Of a stretch of 5,276 bases of DNA, positions 1-4,686 are shown piece after piece. Under the pieces are notes generated by a model. The model had not been told where the DNA came from and did not search any database. It was given only the letters and a program-made list of their open reading frames with translations. The stretch is from Methanosarcinales archaeon (GTDB taxonomy: Archaea; Halobacteriota; Syntropharchaeia; Alkanophagales; Methanospirareceae). Every line of letters starts with the position of its first letter. Position 1 is the stretch's first letter. The translations under genes were made by a program, and so were the position numbers. Location: contig QMVO01000150.1 of the NCBI GenBank assembly GCA_003661125.1, positions 1-5,276 on the forward strand, in the 5' to 3' direction.

Positions 1-56
1 ACCTCTCTAATTACACCAATTTTGAAATCCCGTGTGTATTTCCTCCTTCTTTTCAT
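1..56 (-). CDS. Transposase OrfA N-terminus, IS3-like (partial, runs off the window)
   Basis: The frame reads MKRRRKYTRDFKIGVIRE and then leaves the window. A basic N-terminus followed by [KR]-Y-[ST]-x-[ED]-F-K is the usual opening of the small DNA-binding OrfA of IS3-family transposases, whose helix-turn-helix recognises the terminal repeats. An earlier in-frame ATG at 74 would add six residues. I prefer the ATG at 56 because a purine-rich AAGGGGTG block sits a few bases upstream and can act as ribosome-binding site. Only 18 residues are visible, so the family call rests on this motif plus the adjacent terminal-repeat-like sequence. Whether the full element is intact cannot be seen. Confidence 0.6.
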   Translation of the reverse strand, partial: MKRRRKYTRDFKIGVIRE

Positions 57-121
57 CTTGCACCCCTTTTTCATTTTTTCTTATTTCTTAACTTAGTGTC
101 TACTTTTAGGGGCGCACCCCA
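1..121 (-). mobile_element. End of an IS3-like insertion sequence (partial)
   Basis: The right boundary is inferred at position 121. Read on the minus strand the element begins TGGGGTGCGCCCC followed by TAAAAGTAGACACTAA, which resembles the terminal repeats I remember for IS3-family (IS150-type) elements: a TG tip, a C-rich block, then AAAAGT and GACA. About 48 bases inside the tip starts a reading frame with the N-terminus of an IS3-type OrfA. Directly outside the tip, wecB-like coding sequence begins, as expected for an insertion into that gene. The other end and the target duplication lie outside the window, so family and exact boundary are inferred. Confidence 0.62.
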
Positions 122-124
122 AAA
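104..124. repeat. Hairpin at the insertion-sequence tip
   Basis: TTTT-A-GGGG at 104-112 faces CCCCAAAA at 117-124 across a CGCA loop, giving an eight-pair stem with one bulged A. It spans the proposed terminal repeat and the first host bases. It may be incidental to the C-rich terminal repeat, or it may stop transcription entering the element. Confidence 0.45.
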
Positions 125-365
125 CTTTGTCACGGGAAATACGATTGTGGATGCAGTTTATCAGAACTTAGAGATTGCAAGAAGGAAAGTAAATATCTTG
201 AACAAGCTAAATTTGAATTAATCGAGCCTCTCGGATTCCTTGAGTTTTTGCAGTTAGAAGCGAATGCCAAGTTGGTTCTAACTGACTCTGGAGGAGTTCA
301 AGAGGAAACTGCATTGCATACTAAAAGTTCTTTGTGTTACTTTGAGAGGCAATACAGAAAGGCGT
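123..365 (+). pseudogene. wecB: UDP-N-acetylglucosamine 2-epimerase remnant (wecB-like)
   Basis: Three pieces in different frames match one family in the right order. Positions 123-218 read NFVTGNTIVDAVYQNLEIA and continue to VNILNKLNLN before a TAA. Positions 221-313 read PLGFLEFLQLEANAKLVL and then TDSGGVQEE, the conserved UDP-binding signature. After one extra base, 315-365 reads CILKVLCVTLRGNTERR, matching the family's C-I-L-x-V-P-x-V-T-L-R-x-N-T-E-R-P. The intact enzyme converts UDP-GlcNAc to UDP-ManNAc for surface polysaccharide or N-glycan precursors. Between the first two pieces roughly 70-80 residues are missing, including the H-R-x-E-N active-site region. The 5' half is cut off by the insertion sequence and no C-terminal sequence is recognisable after 365. 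The product cannot be functional. Confidence 0.85.
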
Positions 366-446
366 AAAGGATAAAGGATAAAATAAATATTTCTGAAGGT
401 CATGTAGGATTCGAGAAAGCGTGGACTTTGGTATTCCTGTGTTTCA

Positions 447-557
447 TACTTCTACATCCTTCCATGCCGCAAAATGGAGATTGCTCGCCCGGTCAATGGA
501 TATGCGCCGCCTGAAGTCCAGCTCTTTCTTGATTACACGCGCAAATTCGTTTACTAT
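447..557 (-). pseudogene. Possible ABC1/UbiB-type kinase fragment
   Basis: A short frame reads IVNEFARVIKKELDFRR and then ISIDRASN, ending KDVEV before a TGA at 444-446. The first part closely resembles the E-F-x-x-x-I-x-x-E-L-D-F segment that precedes E-A-x-N-x-x-R-F in ABC1/AarF/UbiB atypical kinases, and the F-A-x-x-K-D-V-E-V part is placed as in that family. The E-A pair expected after D-F-R-R is absent, so a small indel is likely. The fragment lies just downstream of queE and in the same frame as queE's TGA, without being an extension of it. Only 37 codons are visible, so a chance match remains possible. Confidence 0.35.
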
Positions 558-575
558 AAAATTATAATATAAGTT

Positions 576-1322
576 TCAGTGTATCCCCCAAAGGTTATGC
601 ACTTGAGGAATTACCATCACATGATGTAAATAAAGCCCTGCCACTTCTGAAAGTTCAAAAAGTTCTTTTGTACCGGGCTGCGCCGGAGCAGTAACAGGCT
701 GTAACACAAACAGTACATCAAGACCAGCGAGGTCTTTGCATATTCCTTCTATTTCTCCTACCGGTGTGTTTTTCACCACTATTACCTTCACTATCGTTTC
801 TATTTCTCTGCCCACAGCAATTCTTATGCATTCGAGCTCATTACTATACAGATCATCATAGTCTTTTTCCTCCACTGCTCCGTGGTTCCTCAGTTTTATA
901 TCAATAGAAGCGAAATCAAAGAGATCGGCTAATGATGCGAATTCTCTTGCCGAATTACCGCTCGTTTCTATAAAATTTTTAAACTGCATCATTTTTGCTT
1001 CGGCTGCTATTTCTTTTACGAACGCGACGGAAGAAAGAGGTTCGCCACCTGTGTAGCAAATGCAGTGGACATCCGGAGTGAGTAGTTCAGTTAAATAATC
1101 CATTACTTCGCTCGTGGATAATGGATTTCTTTTAAAGCGGGTTTTCTTACCGGGGAGAAGGACATTGCAAAGATTTGGTCTGGGGTCCCTTGCATAAGAA
1201 GTGTCGCAATAAAAGCAAGAGAGAGGACAGCCTGCAAATCTAATGAATAGCTGTCGCCTACCTGCATAAGGTCCTTCACCCTGGAAAGAGCTGAATATTT
1301 CGGTAATATATCCTTTTTTCAT
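576..1322 (-). CDS. queE: 7-carboxy-7-deazaguanine synthase (QueE), radical SAM
   Basis: QueE converts 6-carboxytetrahydropterin to 7-carboxy-7-deazaguanine, using S-adenosylmethionine, a [4Fe-4S] cluster and Mg2+. In archaea the product leads through preQ0 to archaeosine at tRNA position 15. The 248-residue protein has the family opening FSSFQGEGPYAGRRQLFIRF at 10-29, the cluster-binding C32-x3-C36-x2-C39 followed by D-T, and the SAM-contacting GGEP at 92-95. It ends VIPQVHNLWGIH, close to the usual P-Q-x-H-K tail. Between the cysteine motif and GGEP there is a basic insert (about 45-70) with an extra cysteine at 52. The ATG at 1322 places the family motif at the normal distance. The ribosome site is weak (GAAAG just upstream). 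No queC, queD or tgt gene is visible nearby. Confidence 0.95.
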   Translation of the reverse strand: MKKGYITEIFSSFQGEGPYAGRRQLFIRFAGCPLSCFYCDTSYARDPRPNLCNVLLPGKKTRFKRNPLSTSEVMDYLTELLTPDVHCICYTGGEPLSSVAFVKEIAAEAKMMQFKNFIETSGNSAREFASLADLFDFASIDIKLRNHGAVEEKDYDDLYSNELECIRIAVGREIETIVKVIVVKNTPVGEIEGICKDLAGLDVLFVLQPVTAPAQPGTKELFELSEVAGLYLHHVMVIPQVHNLWGIH

Positions 1323-1341
1323 TTCTTTCAGGTCAGTCAGT

Positions 1342-1420
1342 TCAGCGAGAATTAGTTAAAATTGCAAAGAAGAATATCAAAAGCAAGAGAATAGCTATTG
1401 CCTTTCTCCCCCCCGCTCAT
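1342..1420 (-). pseudogene. Possible 25-residue membrane peptide, frame broken at a G7 run
   Basis: An ATG at 1420 is followed by seven G on the minus strand (1408-1414). As written, the frame gives 22 unremarkable residues. With six G it would read MSGGRKAIAILLLLIFF and then FAILTNSR, stopping at a TGA at 1342-1344. That is a charged start, one strong hydrophobic helix and a polar end. The stop would lie 19 bases before queE, and the ATG sits about ten bases after a start site predicted from the TATA box at 1451-1462. No family is recognised. It may be a chance hydrophobic frame. Confidence 0.25.
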
Positions 1421-1450
1421 GTCACATGATCACCCTGTATTTACCCTAGA

Positions 1451-1483
1451 TAATATAAATATTCACCAATAATAATATAAAGG
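1451..1483. promoter_or_regulatory. TATA-like boxes usable in both directions
   Basis: TAATATAAATAT at 1451-1462 reads ATATTTATATTA on the minus strand, and a second box, AATATAAAGG, lies at 1474-1483. For minus-strand transcription the first predicts a start near 1430, about 108 bases before queE. For plus-strand transcription it predicts a start near 1481, just ahead of the ATG at 1489. These placements rely on the usual archaeal spacing of about 25 bases and are predictions only. Confidence 0.45.
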
Positions 1484-1488
1484 TTGTA

Positions 1489-1667
1489 ATGAAGAACCAA
1501 TCTTTTATGCTGGAATCCTCCCATTCCCGCTTTATGTCAACTGAATTTCAGCACCGCTTCTTTACGTTTCTTGCAGTAACTCATGTAAAAATAGAATAGC
1601 AGAGGGCAAATCCATAGATGGAAGGGCTCAATACATCGCGGAGTATTTTGATATAAGCAAGATTTAA
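1489..1667 (+). pseudogene. Possible small plus-strand gene with a one-base frameshift
   Basis: The frame from ATG 1489 runs 36 codons to a TAG at 1597-1599. If one A is added to the A5 run at 1587-1591, it continues instead through NRIAEGKSIDGRAQYIAEYF and DISKI to a TAA at 1665-1667, giving about 59 residues. The continued part looks like real protein, helical and charged, and its stop is the first base of a perfect hairpin, where a gene end would be expected. A second in-frame ATG at 1507 would suit a leaderless transcript. No family is recognised. With so short a frame, chance cannot be excluded. Confidence 0.3.
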
Positions 1668-1688
1668 CGCATCATTTGTGATGCGTTA
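1665..1688. terminator. Perfect 10-bp hairpin between convergent reading frames
   Basis: TAACGCATCA (1665-1674) and TGATGCGTTA (1679-1688) form a perfect ten-pair stem with a TTTG loop. It lies 24 bases past the stop of the minus-strand small membrane protein (1713) and starts at the stop of the possible plus-strand gene. It is therefore placed to end transcription from both sides. Neither strand has a strong T tract after the stem, so it is not a textbook intrinsic terminator. A mobile-element end or a protein-binding palindrome are alternatives. Confidence 0.45.
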
Positions 1689-1712
1689 TGGATATTGAGG
1701 AACTCTACTGTT

Positions 1713-1844
1713 TTATTTTTCTATCAAGCTGCCAATGAAAAATCCAAATGCAATCGTGAATATAAACAATACCGCCCCAGCTTTCCCACCTCGGAACGAA
1801 ATTCCGGGGCATCCGCCATGTGTCTCTGGCTTGCCTCCTCTCAT
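1713..1844 (-). CDS. Small single-helix membrane protein, 43 residues, unknown function
   Basis: The protein starts MRGGKPETHGGCPGISFRGG and continues with one hydrophobic helix at about 22-41, K-A-G-A-V-L-F-I-F-T-I-A-F-G then FFIGSL, ending I-E-K. The helix carries small residues (G34, G38, S39) that often mark helix packing. By the positive-inside rule the Gly/Arg/Lys-rich N-terminus is probably cytoplasmic. The ATG at 1844 follows GAGGAAGAGAA, a usable purine-rich ribosome site, and a TGA closes the frame a few codons upstream, which fixes the start. It begins 29 bases after the stop of the PGF-CTERM gene and ends 24 bases before the hairpin at 1665-1688, which suggests it is the last gene of one transcript. 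No family is recognised. Confidence 0.5.
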   Translation of the reverse strand: MRGGKPETHGGCPGISFRGGKAGAVLFIFTIAFGFFIGSLIEK

Positions 1845-1873
1845 TTCTCTTCCTCTTCTTCATTTTTCTCTTC

Positions 1874-2425
1874 TTACTCTCTTCGCTTTATCAGATATAT
1901 TGCCGCCAATACACCAATTATAGCGAACAAAAAGTTGAAGCCGGGCATTGGCGTAGTAGTTGGACTTGGTGAAGCGATATAAGCTGGAGATGGTGAAGCA
2001 ATTTTTGCTGTGCGCCTGTTTTCATACAGATCAGAAAAAGTACTATAATGTTCCTCAGCCAGATCATAATACATAATGATTTTTCATATGCATTGGGATC
2101 ATAAGAAGATGAATTATACCACTTCTCCCAGTTATGAGCCAATAGCTTTATTGTAAAAATAGTTGGAACTCGTTTTTTAAAGGTTGCATTTCTTTTGATA
2201 CATAGAATTGGTCAATTTCAATCAAGTATCAAAATCATTGGACTTAGCAGCAGAACTTTTCAACTCGCAGTACGTACCATATGTATATGATTTATCAACT
2301 GCCCATCTTGCAAATTCATAGTCTTCAAAAGTAGAATATTCACTTGCCACTCTTGGAGAACTTACAAGTGATAATACTATTACTAAACCAATAACTACGA
2401 CCAACCAAAATTCTTTATTTTTCAT
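1874..2425 (-). pseudogene. Exported PGF-CTERM protein, interrupted by three one-base shifts
   Basis: The gene starts at ATG 2425 with a signal peptide (MKNKEFWLVVVIGLVIVLSL, then V-S-S-P-R-V-A-S). It ends with a Ser/Pro/Thr linker and MPGFNFLFAIIGVLAAIYL followed by I-K-R-R-E, a PGF-CTERM tail of the kind cleaved and lipid-anchored by archaeosortase A. The middle lies in three frames that join if one base is restored at about 2228, in the A5 at 2155-2159 and in the T5 at 2080-2084. The result is about 184 continuous residues: an acidic, Tyr-rich, probably helical ectodomain including HNWEKWYNSSSYDPNAYEK, and no recognised enzyme motif. The predicted site is the outer face of the membrane or S-layer. 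The start overlaps the upstream coiled-coil gene by 11 bases. It is either a young pseudogene or an intact gene with consensus errors. Confidence 0.72.
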
Positions 2426-2893
2426 CTTGCTGTAATTCCTCGACAAGCTTTTTCGCTTTTTCCGCAAGTTTATCTCCTTCCTCAACCTTCTTTTGATTTA
2501 TTCGTTTTGTGATCTCTACATTCTCATTAGCCACTGATACTTCTACGTGCTATTTGGTTTGAGAAGTTTATGATAATATCTCCTATATCATTCACTCCTT
2601 TTTCGATAGTTAAAGATAACAGTTTTTTATCCTCTTTAACTTCTTCTTTTAGGTCATTTCCAATCCAAAACAATTTTCCCCGAAGTTTTTTTTTTTCTCT
2701 TTCTTCATCTCTCTCTAAAATGGATTCTTCATCTTCTTCCCAGTATGATACAAATCGTTCTAAACGTCTTTTTAGCCGATTTTTTGCTATCAGTTTAGGT
2801 TGTTCGCGTATTTTTTCATCGTATTCTTGTCGTAATTTCTCCATTTCTCTTTCATGTTCGTGTTGGGTTTAAATTTGTTATATTTTCTACCAT
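2415..2893 (-). pseudogene. Charged coiled-coil protein, interrupted by frameshifts
   Basis: The longest intact piece begins at ATG 2844 (MEKLRQEYDEKIREQPKLIA) and runs 105 residues, very rich in Lys, Arg and Glu, with EESILERDEEREKKKLRGK in the middle. Removing one base near 2553 lets the frame continue through VEVSVANENVEITKRINQKK and KLAEKAKKLVEELQQDEK to a TAA at 2415-2417. Upstream, an ATG at 2893 behind AGAAAGAAG reads MVENITNLN, and one base removed near the CCC run joins it to EHEREMEKL. The whole would be about 158 residues, cytoplasmic, helical and coiled-coil, with no signal peptide and no known domain. Its stop overlaps the start of the PGF-CTERM gene, a tight coupling that suggests the two were translated together. 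The function is unknown. Confidence 0.55.
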
Positions 2894-3243
2894 TCTTCTT
2901 TCTTAATCTCTCTCTTTTTTAGGACATCCGTACAGTATCCGCTTTCTCATAACTATACCGCTTGCCTCTTCCTTCTCCCCTCGTATGTCATTCCTTTTCT
3001 CTAACCCCTTCTGCCCCGATATATACTTCTCTACCACTTCCCACCCATGCCCCACAGACCGCGAAACAGCGAAGCATTTTTGATAAAACTTTTTTAAGCT
3101 TTATGGTCCGCTAGTAGAGAGACCGTATGCCGGTCACGCCTCGTTACCCTTTCCTTCTTCGCTTCCACTTCGCCCATCTCTCTTTAAGGTAACTGTTAGA
3201 TGCAAAGGAGCATAGAGTAACGAGATAGACGCCTGCCACATAT
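2894..3243. other. Spacer without a recognised gene; open frame and inverted repeats
   Basis: On the minus strand, 3100-2903 is open for 65 codons without a stop, including FYQKCFAVSRSVGHGWEVVE and then KYISGQKGLEKRNDIRGEKE. It has no ATG near its start and no family I can name. A 35-codon ATG frame (3241-3134) begins two bases after the hisC stop, and an overlapping GTG frame (3239-3144) ends KERWAKWKRRRKG. On the plus strand AAAACTTTTTTAAGC (about 3086-3099) could be a BRE/TATA element. Beyond it lie the inverted repeats listed separately. The minus strand is purine-rich, as coding strands here are, so decayed coding sequence is likely but unproven. Confidence 0.4.
3116..3224. repeat. Cluster of inverted repeats, possible structured RNA
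   Basis: Four pairings are visible. AGAGAGA (3116-3122) pairs with TCTCTCT (3177-3183). GACCG (3121-3125) pairs with CGGTC (3131-3135) around a five-base loop. CTCGTTAC (3140-3147) pairs with GTAACGAG (3217-3224). GTTACC (3143-3148) can alternatively pair with GGTAAC (3188-3193). The last two compete for the same bases. The region sits just downstream of hisC's stop. I recognise no known RNA family, and such short repeats can occur by chance. Confidence 0.3.
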
Positions 3244-4353
3244 TTACAAAGATATTCCCTTCAATGCCCCTACCACCTTTTCATTCTGCTCCCTTGTGCC
3301 AACAGTAATTCTGATAAAAGAATCCCCAGCACCTCTAAATGAAGAACAGTCTCTTACTATTATCCCTTTCTTCATCAGCGCATCGTACACCTCGGATGAT
3401 TTCGCAGGTGAAACATTCACGAACACGAAATTAGCTTCAGAGGGATATACCTCGAAGAACCGCTGCAAATTTTCTATCAAAAACTGTCTTTCGCGCTTCA
3501 CCAGCTCTATACTCCTGCGTAGATGTTCTTTATCTCTCAATGCAGCAATTGCTGCTGTTATCGCAACGCTGTTAACGGAAAAGGGGATAGAAACTTTATT
3601 ATAATAGATTGCAAGCCATTCAGGTATTACTGCAAAGCCCACTCGCAACCCGGCGAGACCAAAAGCCTTTGAGAAGGTTCTCAATACAAGGACATTCTCA
3701 TATTCCGTCACCAGGTTCAGCAATGAAGAATCTGCAAATTCTACATACGCTTCATCAATAACGACCATTACTTCTGGCACTAATTCTATTATCTCACGCA
3801 CTTCATCCTCTGGTATGCAATTCCCGGTCGGGTTGTTAGGAGAAGAAATGAAAATCATCTTCGTTTTTTCGTTACATGCGGAGATCAACCCCTCGACGGG
3901 TATGCTGAAGTCCTCCCCCCATTTTCTTTTTATATACCTTGGCGTGCCACCTGCTATTTTTACCAGCGACTCGTAGAGAGAAAACGTAGGAACGGGTATT
4001 AGCGCTTCAGCGTCATTCGCAATAAAAATCTGGACAAGCGTATCTAAAACACCATCTACTCCGGCACCTATTGCGATGTTTTCCTTCCTCTTACGAGCAG
4101 TGCCGACTCCGATATATCTTAAAATCTCGTCCTTAAGCTCTTCCTCCTTCCTTTCCCACGGATACACGCTCAGGTTTAATTTCCCTTCTCCTATGCTCTC
4201 AACTATTTCCCTTATCACCTTCGGACTGGGTCCTAAAGGATTTTCATTCGAGCTCAGCTTTATCGCACCCTTTACCAATTTCCCGGGTTTGTATTCTTCT
4301 ATCCGTTCTAATGAAGATCGCACAGGCACTCGCATCTTAATCCAGGCATTCAT
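3244..4353 (-). CDS. hisC: Histidinol-phosphate aminotransferase (HisC)
   Basis: HisC is a PLP-dependent fold-type I aminotransferase that makes L-histidinol phosphate from imidazole-acetol phosphate with glutamate as amino donor, in histidine synthesis. The 369 residues fit the family length. Visible motifs are KLSSNENPLGPSP (32-44), which contacts substrate; SSPNNPTGN (170-178); D200 in VIDEAYVEF, which pairs with the PLP pyridine nitrogen; the Schiff-base lysine K229 in RTFSKAFGLAGLRVGF, whose R237 binds the PLP phosphate; and R348 in IRITVG, the substrate carboxylate or phosphate arginine. A second Met at 7 is a possible start. No ribosome site precedes either Met, so the transcript may be short-leadered. 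No other his gene adjoins. It diverges from the zinc-protein/trmO pair across 89 bases. Related family-I aminotransferases are possible but the motif set fits HisC. Confidence 0.93.
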   Translation of the reverse strand: MNAWIKMRVPVRSSLERIEEYKPGKLVKGAIKLSSNENPLGPSPKVIREIVESIGEGKLNLSVYPWERKEEELKDEILRYIGVGTARKRKENIAIGAGVDGVLDTLVQIFIANDAEALIPVPTFSLYESLVKIAGGTPRYIKRKWGEDFSIPVEGLISACNEKTKMIFISSPNNPTGNCIPEDEVREIIELVPEVMVVIDEAYVEFADSSLLNLVTEYENVLVLRTFSKAFGLAGLRVGFAVIPEWLAIYYNKVSIPFSVNSVAITAAIAALRDKEHLRRSIELVKRERQFLIENLQRFFEVYPSEANFVFVNVSPAKSSEVYDALMKKGIIVRDCSSFRGAGDSFIRITVGTREQNEKVVGALKGISL

Positions 4354-4380
4354 TTGTTATTTCTATTAATATTTACCTTT

Positions 4381-4410
4381 GTACGTACTTTTGTATTTAA
4401 TTAAAATATT
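4381..4410. promoter_or_regulatory. Divergent promoter with palindromic TATA-like core
   Basis: TTTAATTAAA (4396-4405) is a perfect palindrome near the middle of the 89-base spacer between hisC and the zinc-protein gene. With the usual spacing of about 25 bases it predicts starts near 4425 (plus) and 4375 (minus), leaving leaders of roughly 15-20 bases on each side. On the minus strand GAAATATTTT precedes it as a BRE-like element. GTACGTAC (4381-4388), an eight-base palindrome between the TATA core and hisC, could bind a regulator. All of this is inferred from position and base pattern. Confidence 0.45.
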
Positions 4411-4442
4411 TCAAAAAGTGTTAATAATATAATAAGAAGAAG

Positions 4443-4661
4443 ATGACAAAGCTTTGTGGTATCTGTAAAGAAAGAGAGGCAACAGAGGCGTGTAGTGTCT
4501 GTGGTGTCCCACTGTGTAAAACTTGCTTAATAGAAATAACCATAGAGGATACGCATCCTGCACACCGGATAAAGGGCATTACAACCCCAGGAATAACAGG
4601 AGAGGCAGTGAAAAAGAAGATAGTATGTCCAGATTGCGTATCGGAGGTGGATATCTTCTAA
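4443..4661 (+). CDS. Small B-box-like zinc-binding protein, 72 residues
   Basis: The protein holds C5-x2-C8, C17-x2-C20, C25-x2-C28, H38-x2-H41 and C62-x2-C65. The first eight ligands have the spacing of a B-box or treble-clef type cross-brace that binds two zinc ions, and the last pair adds a further possible site. Between them lies HRIKGITTPGITGEAVKKK, a basic, probably exposed segment. There is no signal peptide or membrane helix, so it is expected in the cytoplasm as a nucleic-acid- or protein-binding factor. I recall similar uncharacterised small proteins in methanogenic archaea but can name no function. AAGAAGAAG directly precedes the ATG. trmO follows after 25 bases in the same direction, so the two are probably one transcript. 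Confidence 0.8.
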   Translation: MTKLCGICKEREATEACSVCGVPLCKTCLIEITIEDTHPAHRIKGITTPGITGEAVKKKIVCPDCVSEVDIF

Positions 4662-4686
4662 ATCAACTGTCTTTAAATAAAATAAA

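Noticed and set aside
424..446. Minus-strand IPKSTLSRILHDLQ, resembling an IclR-type helix-turn-helix
   Set aside because: It is very short, follows a stop codon and has no further domain sequence; chance is more likely.
850..870. C-box-like ATGATGA on the minus strand, as in a C/D box sRNA
   Set aside because: It lies inside queE codons and I see no matching D box or guide-like spacing.
1695..1982. Plus-strand frame of 95 codons
   Set aside because: It lies antisense to the PGF-CTERM tail and the small membrane protein. Its Ser/Phe-rich composition is what the complement of Glu/Lys-rich coding gives.
2426..2485. Upstream extension of the signal-peptide protein to an ATG at 2485
   Set aside because: The extra 20 basic residues precede the natural signal peptide and are out of frame with the coiled-coil gene that covers this stretch. 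The ATG at 2425 gives a normal signal peptide.
2570..2872. Plus-strand frame of 100 codons, Ser/Phe-rich
   Set aside because: It is a shadow of the Lys/Glu-rich coiled-coil gene on the other strand and has no family features.
3296..3604. Plus-strand frame of 102 codons
   Set aside because: It is antisense to hisC, whose motifs are complete.
4076..4369. Plus-strand frame of 97 codons
   Set aside because: It is a shadow of the 5' part of hisC.
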